Of a stretch of DNA of 64,000 bases, positions 56,031-64,000 are shown one piece after another; the stretch's first letter is position 1, and the number at the start of each line of letters is the position of its first letter. The notes under the pieces are model-generated. The model worked only from the letters and a program-made list of their open reading frames with translations. It made no database searches and was not told the DNA's origin. The stretch is taken from assembly GCF_964656455.1 (NCBI RefSeq), contig NC_135715.1:147305935-147369934 (forward strand). The letters run 5' to 3'. The DNA is from Halichoerus grypus. Taxonomy: Eukaryota; Chordata; Mammalia; Carnivora; Phocidae. The position numbers were made by a program, and so were the translations under genes.

Positions 56031-56829
56031 ATATACCCCAAAGAGGGAACAAGGGCAACCATACCTTAAATACGGTACCCTAATCACAAAATGCAGGTTA
56101 CCAGCAGATGGCAGTATCCATATATACAAGGAAAGAAATAGAGGCCAACACAGTTTGAAATATCTACAAGCATCAAATCTTTGTCTTACATTGGATGCCC
56201 AGTACAATTCATCCTAATTCTAAATGAGTAGCCAAGTTTAGTCAAAATTACCCTCTTGACAACTTCTTACCTGAAAGGTTCTTCTCACTAAACATCCCTG
56301 TCAGTTGCCTCTTCTCACTTTCCTCCCTGAGCTGCTTTTCCTGTATTTGCCTTTTAAATGTTGTTCCCTATATTCCTATTGTTTTTGCTCTGTATAATAC
56401 CCCCCAAAGTTGTCCATTCCCATTGACACCCATATGTTCCAAATCTCTCCTGAGTTTCCAATATGCCATATGTCAAATACCCATATGTTATTGAATTTCT
56501 CCATATGAATGTCCTGCTAGCACCCTAAATTCAACAGAGCCAAAACTGGATACATTACCCCTGCCCTGCTCACACACTCTGAACATTACCAATGTAACCC
56601 ACCTAACACCATCACTGATCATTTGGCCATGCTTGACACATGGAAATCGTCTCCTTATTTTCTGATTTGTTCTCCCTCAGCTCCCACACCTAGTCATCCA
56701 ATCTCCCACTTCTACATTCCTAATATTTCTTGGACTAAGTTCCTTTAGAAATTAATGAGTCAACACTAAATTATTTACTTCTTTATACTATGACCTGGAT
56801 TATATAGTAATATAAACTAATTTTATGCT
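56031..56829. other. Intergenic DNA, no element recognised
   Basis: C/T-rich in 56270-56740; perhaps L2-like, but undiagnosed. No exon is seen. Confidence 0.4.
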
Positions 56830-57050
56830 TACCATATGTCATGCACTCCGATGCATTATGTCATTTCATCCTTCCAATTGCTTCATAATCTATGAACAGT
56901 ATAATTATTTCTCTTTTACATATAAGGAGACTGAAGCTTAGAGGTGCTCAGGAATTTGCCTAAAATCACTTACAGAAGTGGAAGGGATGAGATTTAACCC
57001 ATATATTTCTGACTCTAAAATTTGATCTTCTAAACACTGTATCATAGGAA
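56830..57050 (+). repeat. MIR/L2-type relic
   Basis: CATTTCATCCTTCCAATTGC, CATATAAGGAGACTGAAGCT, TAGAGGTGCTCAGGAATTTG and GAGATTTAACCCATATATTT follow the MIR/L2 3' core. Confidence 0.65.
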
Positions 57051-57460
57051 AGAAGTAGAAGTTAGCTTTCTTAACAGAAAAATCAAGCATTTAACTTGAT
57101 AGTTCTTTCCAGGAACAAACTTAAAAACCACTTCAAAGATTTTAGCATTCTGGGATAACTGGCACTAAATCCAGATACATGGTGACATGGTGTTTGATTA
57201 ATTAAATCAGTTATTCTAAAATGTGCTCAGGTAGCAAACATCTGGAAGTTGTGGTGTTATTTGGGCAATAACAAAAATATATATACATTTAATTTCACAA
57301 AAACCTAGATATGTTTCAAGCAGAAAATAAGACTGCATTTTATATAATATCCTCAGATTATTTGAAATGTATATAAAACATGAAGTCACATGAAGTATTT
57401 TATCCTTTGCTGCTTATTTCCTCTTTGTTCATTTGATGATCTGCTAACTAAAAATGTTAG
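57051..57460. other. AT-rich intergenic DNA
   Basis: No element or exon is recognised. Confidence 0.45.
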
Positions 57461-57469
57461 CAATATACT

Positions 57470-57666
57470 TTTTTTTTTTTTTAGATTTTATTTATTTATT
57501 TGGCAGAGAGACACAGTGAGAGAGGGAACACAAACAGGGGGAGTGGGAGAGGGAGAAGCAGGCTTCCCGCAGAGCAGGGACCCTGATGCGGGGCTCGATC
57601 CCAAGACCCTGGGATCATGACCTGAGCCGAAGGCAGACGCTTAAGGACTGAGCCACCCAGGTGCCC
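57470..57666 (-). mobile_element. CanSINE, young type, minus strand
   Basis: Ends GAGCCACCCAGGTGCCC. The 9-bp duplication CAATATACT is at 57461-57469 and 57667-57675. Confidence 0.95.
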
Positions 57667-57824
57667 CAATATACTAACTTTTAAAGAACACATGTGAGGA
57701 AAAAGATTGAAATTGAGAATATGAGTTTTTTGCAATAGCTCAAGCAAGAGATCTGACCTGGAAATAAAGTAGTGAGTTAGGAAGGGCATAATTTGAAAAA
57801 TACTTAAAAGGTAGAGTAATTAGG

Positions 57825-58045
57825 GGGCACCTGGGTGGCACAGTCTGTTGAGCAGCCCACTCTTGGTTTTGGCTCAGGTCATGATCTCAGGGTCATGGGA
57901 TCAAGCCCCGCATCAGGCTCTTCTGCTCAGTGTGGAGTCTTCTTGAGGATTTCTCTCCCTCTTCCTCTGCCCCTCCTGCCCCCCTCCCTGCTCGCTCTCT
58001 CTAGCTCTCTTTCTCTAAAATAATCTCTTAAAAAAAAAAAAAAAG
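57825..58045 (+). mobile_element. CanSINE, older type
   Basis: Head GGGCACCTGGGTGGCACAG. Flanks AGGTAGAGTAATTAGG (57809-57824) and AGGTGGAGTAATTAGG (58046-58061) differ by one base. Confidence 0.96.
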
Positions 58046-58061
58046 AGGTGGAGTAATTAGG

Positions 58062-58907
58062 ACTTGACTGGATTTGGAAGCTGAAGGAGGAATGGAAGAT
58101 GACTCATCAGAGTTTCTATTTATGGTACTTAGATGAAAGGTAGACAGTTTCTGTTATTTACATGAGGCTATTTATGAAAAACTCAAAGAGTGTGGAGTCT
58201 AGTATGTGGGGCACAGAGGGGATAGGAAAAGTTGGCCTAAAATGGAGAGTATAAACTGAAATAACCAGATAAAATGTAGACATTATTGGGCTGAGGAAAG
58301 AATAGAATCATTAGTATTGAATTCAAAGGGGCATAGGAAACCATCAGAAAACTATTATTAGGGAAATGACATGATTGATGGGAAATGGTTTTAACTTCAA
58401 TGAAGCAAAAAATATTTGGAAATTGTACATCTTGATATCTTGACAAATGCCATAATAACTATTATCAGAATGGCACCAAGAAATATTTCAAATAGCAACA
58501 GATAAGTCACCCATGTAAGTCACCCATTTAAGAAAATTTTATGTCAGTGTAGGTTGAAGTGAAGGTTTATGGAATTGAAACTCAAACTGACAAGTTAAAA
58601 GAGATTTTACATGCTCTATTGAAACATTGGCAAATCTTTTGTAATAGTTTATTATTTTGGAGAGAAAAAAATGTCTTAAAGGAGACTGCCTACATGTCAG
58701 AAGCATTTTGAAGAATCCAATATTTATATTTAAATCAAAATACTTTCTAATACGTACTGCCTCAACTCATAAAATGAATCAGTGACTTCTATGACCAGAT
58801 TGGTTTTGTCTTTATGACAAGAATTTATTTAGATAAGCTAGCAGTCTTGCCTCTGCTCACCGTAATAGCAACATCCACAGCAGAGATTTGTCCTTTATCA
58901 GTCAGGG
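58062..58907. other. Intergenic DNA with a faint L2-like part
   Basis: GAATGGAAGATGACTCATCA and GAAAGGTAGACAGTTTCTGT in 58060-58400 resemble the L2-like module; the remainder is unclassified. Confidence 0.35.
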
Positions 58908-59318
58908 CTGTAGTAGTTCGCTAGAGCTGCCATAACAGAATATCACAGATGGGTGGCTTAATCAACAGAAACTTATATTTGTATGATTCTGGAGGCTAGC
59001 AATCCAAGATCAAGCTGTTAGCTTTTTCTAGGGCCTCTTTCCTTGGCTTACAGAAGGCTGCTTTCCTGCTCTATCCTCATGTGATGTTTCCTTTTAGTGC
59101 AGGCATTTCTAATGTCTCTGTGTGTGTCCAAATTTCATCATCTTATAAGAATACCAGTTAGATTTGTTTAGAGCCAACCCTAATCGCCTCATTTTAACTT
59201 AATCAGCTCCTGAAAAGCCCTATCTCCAAATATAGTCACATTCTCACATTTGGAGGTACTGAGATTAATGCTTTAATACATGAATAAAGGGGGGGGGCAC
59301 ATTTCATCCCACTACAGA
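58908..59318 (-). repeat. MaLR (MLT/MST-like) LTR, minus strand
   Basis: GTAGTAGTTCGCTAGAGCTG, CACAGATGGGTGGCTTAATC, CTTATAAGAATACCAGTTAG, CTCCAAATATAGTCACATTC and ACATTTCATCCCACTACAG are the reverse complement of a MaLR LTR, nearly full length. Confidence 0.8.
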
Positions 59319-59760
59319 GTCCTTCATTGCAAACCACTAAAATCAAGCCTAACTTAAGTAAAAAGTGAATTTATTGGAAATACTGCTCACAGAATTTAAG
59401 GAACCCTGGAAATCTTAATAAATCAGAATCTTGGGGAGCCTAGAAAATCAGGCTAGGAAAACAAAAGCAGCAAGAGATAATAGCAAAGAACGTAATTAAA
59501 GTCTAGAGCAGATGCTGCCACTGGTCTACCACCACTGGACTTGTAATCCCTGTAATGCCCTTAAGAACCCCAGAATTCTTCCTGAGTCTTGTCTCATTCC
59601 TTTGAGAACAAAAGCCTTAGGTGTAGGTGGGAACAGAACAGAGGAATCTGCCTGCCCTGCCCCAAATTATGTATCCAGGATCTGATTGTGTGGGATAAGG
59701 GAAAAGGAGAAACTTGCCCCCATTTAGCTTGTAAAGTGGGAATTTTAACATAATGGGTAA
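59319..59760. other. Intergenic DNA, no element recognised
   Basis: No exon or repeat family is clear. Confidence 0.4.
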
Positions 59761-59762
59761 TT

Positions 59763-59764
<2 letters not shown>

Positions 59765-59837
<73 letters not shown>
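59765..59837. repeat. (CT)n(CA)n compound microsatellite
   Basis: About 17 CT units (59765-59798) pass directly into about 20 CA units (to 59837). It produces the Ser/Leu and Thr/His runs in frames here. Confidence 0.98.
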
Positions 59838-59839
<2 letters not shown>

Positions 59840-59867
59840 GAGGACCTTAGTTTGCTTTATTTTGGGT

Positions 59868-59907
59868 CTTGGATCTCTACCCCTTGGATCTTGGATCTCT
59901 ACCCCTT
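59868..59907 (+). repeat. 22-bp tandem duplication
   Basis: CTTGGATCTCTACCCCTT occurs at 59868-59885 and again at 59890-59907. Confidence 0.95.
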
Positions 59908-59923
59908 TCTCTTTCTTCCCCCC

Positions 59924-60180
59924 CATTTTTATTGATACTTAAGTAACATATAACACTGTAAGTTTAAGGTATACAACATGATTTGATATATGTATATATT
60001 GCAAAATGATTACTATGATAAAGTTAGTTAACACATCCATCATGTCACATAGTTTCTTTTGTATGTGTGAAAGAACTTTTAAGATCTATTCTCTTAGCAA
60101 TTTTCAAGTATATAATACAGTATTATTAACTATGGTCAGGAAGGACCTTTAGATGTTGGGTAACAATGACAACAACCACA
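59924..60180 (-). mobile_element. Old L1 3' UTR fragment, antisense
   Basis: TTTTATTGATACTTAAGTAA, GTATACAACATGATTTGATA, CAAAATGATTACTATGATAA and CTTTTAAGATCTATTCTCTT are antisense 3' UTR of an older L1 subfamily. Confidence 0.8.
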
Positions 60181-61920
60181 ACAACAACTACTTCCATACC
60201 AAGTCTCCTACATCCTAGCGACGCAGGCTCAAAAAACATATTCTGATGTCTTCTAAAGATGTAAAGTTTTGGGAATGGTATCCAAGGCAGTAAATTCACA
60301 GCCTGTGCATCAAATCAGCCAGGCGGGTTTGGCGTCTTTTTTTTTTTTTTTTAGCTCTTTAATGGTGGGCATTTACTTCAGGCTTGGCCCTGGTCCCATT
60401 ATTCCCTAATGTATTTCACTCATCTTGACACCCAAATTTATATCCCTGCCTTCTGGGTATTTGAATTGGTAACCCCTGGACTACAACTTTCAACTTTGTT
60501 TTGTGGGAGTTTAGTTTGAATTATGAAGAAGTAGAGTAGAAGGTATATAATTCCTCCCCCTGTTGCCATTTTCTATCAGAGATTGCAACTTAGCAATTAC
60601 CTTATTTCAGAAAACAGTAAATTCAGTGAGTCAGATTTCTAATCGATGAAGAAATGACTATGAGAGGGAGAGAGCTATCAGAGAAGACACCATGTTTAGA
60701 AATGTTTATTTTTCACCTGAGGCCAGGGAGAATCTTCTTCCACTACATAAACCACAACTTCAGGGCAGAAACAAAAGCAAATGTGAAAGGCAGAAGGTAG
60801 TTAAAAATTAGGAACCTGGCAATACTATTATAATTTATGAAATTCTAGATTCTGTGTATTTTCCCCATATTTGTTACTTATTACTCATCAGATTCATAAG
60901 AATGATTGCCAGTAAAATTCTTCAAAAAACAAAGGACCCAAAGTGTATTTTTGAAAGCACTAAAAAGAAACAATTAAGGCAACTACATTCCATCCCTCTT
61001 AAAGGAGAGGATCTCCAAAGAATCAAATTGATTATAAAACTGAGTAAAGGGGGAAGCAGGCTGGGTCCCTCTGTGCTCTAACAAGAACAACTACAAAAAT
61101 TACAAAAGATTAACAAGGAAGTAAATAAGTAAGTAAAAGACAGGGTAGTCCATCAACCTGGGACAGGAGTCCAGACAAAGAAAGTTTCATGAGTGTGTAT
61201 ACAGACAGTCCCTGACTTATGAAGGTTTGACTTATAATTTCTTGACTTTCCAATGATACAAAGGTAATATGCATTCGGTAGAAACCATACTTCAAATTTT
61301 TTCCCAGGCTATTGGTATGTGATAAGATACTCTCTCCTGATGCTGGGCAGAAGCAGCAACCACAGCTCCTAGTCATCCACATGATCACGAGGGTAAACAA
61401 CCAACAGACCCATAACCATTCTTCACCCATACTGCCATTCTGCCTTTTGCTCTCAGTACAACATTCAATAAATTGCATAAGCTATTCAATACTTCATTAT
61501 AAAACAGTCTTTACATTAGATGATTTTGCCCAACTGTAAGCTAATGTGAGTGTTCTGAGCATGTTTAAGGTAGGCTAGGCTAAGCTATGATGCTCAGTAG
61601 ATTAAATATATGAATTGCATTTCGACTTAATGATATTTTCAACTTATCAGGACATAACCCTATCATAAGTTCAGGAAGATCTGTATATACAAACATACAC
61701 ACCAGCACACACACCCATACTTGGGATTCCTTGGCATTATCTCTTATGTAGAAAGCTACTACTCAAATAATCAATTGCACTAATTAAAGGGACTCTTAGT
61801 TCTCTCCTTATGCAAATTAGTGAAAAATATTTAAAACTTTTATCTATAAAGATGACTCTAGGCCCTATAATACTTCCTAGCAGAAACAGTTTAAATAACA
61901 ATCATGGAACAAAAATAACA
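60181..61920. other. Intergenic DNA, largely unclassified
   Basis: Contains a T-run at 60337-60352 and no SINE. Frames such as 61110-61478 (minus, 122 codons) have no recognisable domain or splice context. Confidence 0.4.
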
Positions 61921-61938
61921 GCAAAGCTTTACATTTTT

Positions 61939-62146
61939 TTTTTTTTTTTTTTTAGATTTTTTTTTTTTTTTTTTTTTTATTTGAGAGAGAGAATGAGAGA
62001 GAGAGCACATGAGAGGGGGGAGGGTCAGAGGGAGAAGCAGACTCCCCACCGAGCAGGGAGCCCGATGCGGGACTCGATCCAGGGACTCCAGGATCATGAC
62101 CTGAGCCGAAGGCAGTCGTCTAACCAACTGAGCCACCCAGGCGCCT
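61939..62146 (-). mobile_element. CanSINE, GAGAATGA-subtype, minus strand
   Basis: It shares CACATGAGAGGGGGGAGGG with the copy at 16120. The 18-bp duplication GCAAAGCTTTACATTTTT is at 61921-61938 and 62147-62164. Long T-runs at its tail side inflate a 197-codon frame. Confidence 0.97.
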
Positions 62147-62246
62147 GCAAAGCTTTACATTTTTTAAAAAAAATAGTACTTTGGTTTGTAGAAATATTAA
62201 CAGGTGCCAACCATTCATTCACATTCTTTTATAAGCAGGACCATTA

Positions 62247-62306
62247 TTGTAATATTAGTGATAGGAATTTAGACTTTTGTAATATTAGTGATAGGAATGT
62301 AGATAG
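62247..62306 (+). repeat. 30-bp tandem duplication
   Basis: TTGTAATATTAGTGATAGGA begins at 62247 and again at 62277, at the start of a MIR relic. Confidence 0.93.
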
Positions 62307-62490
62307 GAATGAGACTGCCAAAGTTGAAATCCCTGGCTCAGCCTTTAACATAACCTTGGGCATGTTTCTTTCTCTCTGTGCTTCATCTATAAAATGCAGA
62401 TAGTAACAATTCCTACCTCAAAGTCCTTGTGATAACTAAATGAAATAATGTGTGTAATGTGCTAAGTAGTTTTCAGACTTTCAAGAACTT
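62290..62490 (+). repeat. MIR relic
   Basis: ACCTTGGGCATGTTTCTTTC, CTTCATCTATAAAATGCAGA, TAGTAACAATTCCTACCTCA and AACTAAATGAAATAATGTGT match MIR closely. Confidence 0.85.
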
Positions 62491-62599
62491 TATGAAAGTT
62501 GTTGAGTTGTACTCTCCACCCCCAAACTAGGGGTAATAATAACACATTATAAATGGGTTTTTGGGAATCATTCAGACACTTTCCTAAAATCTGAAAATA

Positions 62600-62835
62600 A
62601 GTATTGTACATCATAAGAGTTCAAGTTCCCCCTTCTCTGGGCAGCCACCCCTGGCGTCCTTCAAATGAAACTTTTTCCATGTCTTAATAAAGCTTCGCAG
62701 GAACCCGAAGCATGCTGTTTTCACCAGCCCTGTTCCATCCGTGCATGAGAAGAAAGTTAACTGAGTACCGTGACCCTCCAAGCAGCCCTGAGTTGCGGCG
62801 GCTGCTCGAGATCATTCAGGATGGGGATGGTAAGT
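62600..62835 (+). other. Possible LTR remnant with AATAAA and a downstream splice-donor consensus
   Basis: A C-rich segment ends in TCTTAATAAAGCTTCGCAGG (AATAAA at about 62686-62691), a layout typical of the R/U5 part of endogenous retroviral LTRs. About 140 bp later a strong donor consensus, ATG|GTAAGTG, occurs at 62827-62836. No LTR boundaries or target duplication could be set, so the LTR assignment is tentative. The segment lies about 250 bp upstream of the CpG island. Confidence 0.3.
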
Positions 62836-63074
62836 GCAAACATTAACCGAGCACGCAGGACAAAAGAATCGCCCATTCTCAGCAAAAAAGAACGTGAAGG
62901 GTGGTCCAAAGCGCAACGAGCGCCAACCAACTCGCCTCATTGATCCTGAGGCCTGACACAACTTAGAAAGGACCTGGTGGATGAGCGACATCACAAGTGA
63001 TGCCAAGTCATTTTCCCACGTCCCTACCCTGCCCCCTCCTGGTCGGCCGCCGCAGAAGCGCACGCGCAGCTCCG

Positions 63075-63081
63075 CTTCCGG
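63075..63081 (-). promoter_or_regulatory. ETS/GABP-type site in the ZC3H15 promoter
   Basis: CTTCCGG is the reverse complement of the ETS core CCGGAAG. It sits in the CpG-island core about 200 bp before the ATG, a common location for GABP/ELK sites in housekeeping promoters. The assignment is by motif only. Confidence 0.5.
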
Positions 63082-63096
63082 GCGCCGCTCCTCGCT

Positions 63097-63115
63097 ACCC
63101 ACAATGCTCTGCGGC
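63097..63115 (+). promoter_or_regulatory. ACCCACAATGC element, possible ZNF143/THAP11-type site
   Basis: ACCCACAATGCTCTGCGGC resembles the ACTACAA...TGC promoter element class bound by ZNF143 and THAP11, but the match is partial. Its position 15 bp after the ETS core and close to the likely start region makes it a candidate core-promoter element. Confidence 0.35.
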
Positions 63116-63279
63116 ACCGACCTGTCGCAAAGGCCCCGTTTCGGCGGCGAGTGAGTGCCTCGCTTTCCGTGCGGTGCGGCGGCGACGGAGGCCCGTGTCC
63201 TCTTCTTCCTGCCGCCGGGCCAGGTACCCTGACGGTGTCCAGCTGCGCTAAAGTCTGGCCGGTGCCACCTGTCTCCGCA
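63110..63279 (+). other. ZC3H15: Probable 5' UTR of ZC3H15 exon 1 (start not resolved)
   Basis: The GC-rich sequence directly before the ZC3H15 ATG lies inside the CpG island and contains no ATG in the coding frame. The transcription start cannot be fixed from sequence. It probably lies downstream of the promoter motifs at 63075-63115, as in TATA-less housekeeping promoters. A GTGAGT at 63151-63156 could be a cryptic donor but needs no splice to explain the gene. Confidence 0.55.
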
Positions 63280-63354
63280 ATGCCCCCCAAGAAACAGGCT
63301 CAGGCCGGGGGCAGCAAAAAGGCGGAGCAGAAAAAGAAGGAGAAGATTATTGAA
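63280..63354 (+). CDS. ZC3H15: ZC3H15 first coding exon (25 codons, partial gene)
   Basis: This is the first coding exon of ZC3H15, also called DFRP1, a cytoplasmic CCCH zinc-finger protein known to bind and stabilise the translation-associated GTPase DRG1. The ATG opens a lysine/glutamine-rich peptide that begins [11 protein letters not shown] and ends KKKEKIIE, which I recognise as the conserved N-terminus of mammalian ZC3H15. The exon ends in phase 0 at a consensus donor (GTGAGT, 63355-63360), the boundary expected before the DKTFGL segment of exon 2. The start has a G at -3, and no in-frame ATG lies between it and the upstream CpG-rich sequence. The zinc fingers and DRG1-binding region are encoded in later exons outside the window, so about 6% of the protein is present. 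No frameshift or stop is seen. Identification rests on remembered protein sequence, not a database search, but the match is long and the CpG-island context agrees. Confidence 0.93.
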
Positions 63355-64000
63355 GTGAGTACCCACCCCCTCCCCCACTCATGCTGCGAGCCTTCAGGGA
63401 AGCAGCCTCCTGGTTCCCCGCTCCACGGCTCCTGCTCGCGTCTTCCGGGACGACGTGTCCCCCTCTGGCTCTGTGGCCCACTGCCCTTTCCCCAGCCCCG
63501 TGATGACGCTCCCTGCCCCTCATTGCTATAGTGACGCTGCTGGCGCCCCCGTGCCCAGCCTTTGCTTCTCCGCCCACATGCCCGCCTTCACCCACCCAGG
63601 TGGGAAAGGGCACCCCGCTCCCCTGCCCGCTTCAGGGTTTTGACCTTCGCTAGTACTTAAAATTGAAGACATTTCTAGATTGGTGTTTTTAAAAAGTACG
63701 CTGAATGGGCTCAGGCCAGATTCTTTCTGGGGGGTCGGCTCGTGACGAGCCTTTGTGTTCCATTTTTACCCATCGCTTAGGAGGAGTAGTTCTTTCGAGT
63801 CAACAAATTACCACTTCGTGGCTTTTTCGATCCATTACAAGTTCCATAGAGAGTGGAGATTTCTTTAAGGTCGCAGCTCACTGTTTTGTACGTAGTTCTT
63901 GATAAATATACATTGTGAATTACATTGACTCTGCTTTAAAAGAGATTGTTTCAGTGTCATTAGCTGTGTTAAGTGCCGTACCCGAATTTGGTATATATTC
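63355..64000 (+). other. ZC3H15: ZC3H15 intron 1 (5' part, open at window end)
   Basis: The intron begins with the GTGAGT donor. Its first 200 bp are CpG-rich; after about 63650 it becomes AT-rich. I see no SINE or L1 in this stretch and no sequence matching exon 2. A TAATACTT-like T-rich region lies near 63650-63690. The acceptor lies beyond the window. Confidence 0.85.

Larger units (their letters stand above)
62990..63560. promoter_or_regulatory. ZC3H15: CpG island promoter of ZC3H15
   Basis: CpG dinucleotides are dense here, most strongly at about 63035-63300, in contrast to the CpG-poor, AT-rich DNA that fills most of the window. No TATA box is visible. The island covers the presumed start region, coding exon 1 and the beginning of intron 1, as expected for a broadly expressed gene. 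It is the only strong CpG island in the window. Confidence 0.85.

Noticed and set aside
61810..62403. 197-codon frame
   Set aside because: It runs through a SINE, long T-runs and a MIR; chance.
1..62600. Intact endogenous retrovirus
   Set aside because: Only LTRs and LTR fragments were seen; no gag, pol or env reading frame is present.
63151..63279. N-terminal extension of ZC3H15 upstream of the MPPKK start
   Set aside because: The frame is open by GC bias but starts at GTG, has no ATG, and the known protein starts at MPPKK.
62812..63378. 188-codon minus-strand frame and other frames opposite the CpG island
   Set aside because: They are antisense shadows of the GC-rich ZC3H15 promoter and exon.
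1..64000. CRISPR array or bacterial operon
   Set aside because: The many similar repeats are SINEs scattered on both strands with target duplications; the DNA is mammalian.

Overview
The window is vertebrate nuclear DNA from a carnivoran mammal. About forty tRNA-Lys-derived CanSINE copies lie on both strands; their heads read GGGGCGCCTGGGTGGCTCAG and their tails are TAAATAAATAAAATCTTT-A(n). The subfamily carrying CAGTCGTTAAGCGTCTGCC is what I expect in bears, panda, seals or mustelids rather than in dog (Canis) or cats. The species call is an inference from repeat type and was not tested by alignment.

Only one protein-coding exon is supported. At the extreme right, inside a CpG island (about 62990-63560), the first coding exon of ZC3H15 (DRG family-regulatory protein 1) lies on the + strand at 63280-63354 and ends at a GTGAGT donor. 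The rest of the window to the right is its intron 1. Everything to the left is intergenic, which fits the long gene-poor interval upstream of ZC3H15 in other mammals (human 2q32, between FSIP2 and ZC3H15).

The other 62 kb is a layered mobile-element landscape. The youngest layer is CanSINEs, most with 9-19 bp target-site duplications that can be read directly. Older layers are L1 fragments (3' ends, a 3.3-kb minus-strand element, a twin-primed copy), LTRs (MLT1/MST-like, MLT2-like, ERV1-like and one well-delimited solo LTR), DNA transposons (Tigger2/MER28-like, MER5A-like, a Charlie-type relic) and MIR/L2 relics. Nesting is common: SINE in solo LTR in MIR at 3.4-4.3 kb, SINEs in a Tigger at 8.8-9.5 kb, two SINEs in an L1 at 32.3-33.0 kb, and five insertions in or against a Charlie relic at 45.9-47.4 kb.

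Layout: 1-4.3 kb, L2/MIR/MLT1 relics and the solo LTR; 4.3-7.3 kb, a rearranged L1 interrupted by a GC-rich block; 7.3-22 kb, SINE-rich with MLT2 and Tigger; 22-26.4 kb, four LTR-type segments, a CTCF-like motif and an unexplained GC-rich ORF; 26-46 kb, AT-rich with scattered repeats; 46-51 kb, Charlie and L1; 51-62.5 kb, SINE/L2/MaLR; 62.5-64 kb, the ZC3H15 promoter and exon 1. I found no intact transposase, reverse transcriptase or retroviral gene, no functional RNA gene and no CRISPR array. I see no convincing new biological system; the most useful leads are the structural oddities and the unexplained ORF region at 25.9-26.4 kb.
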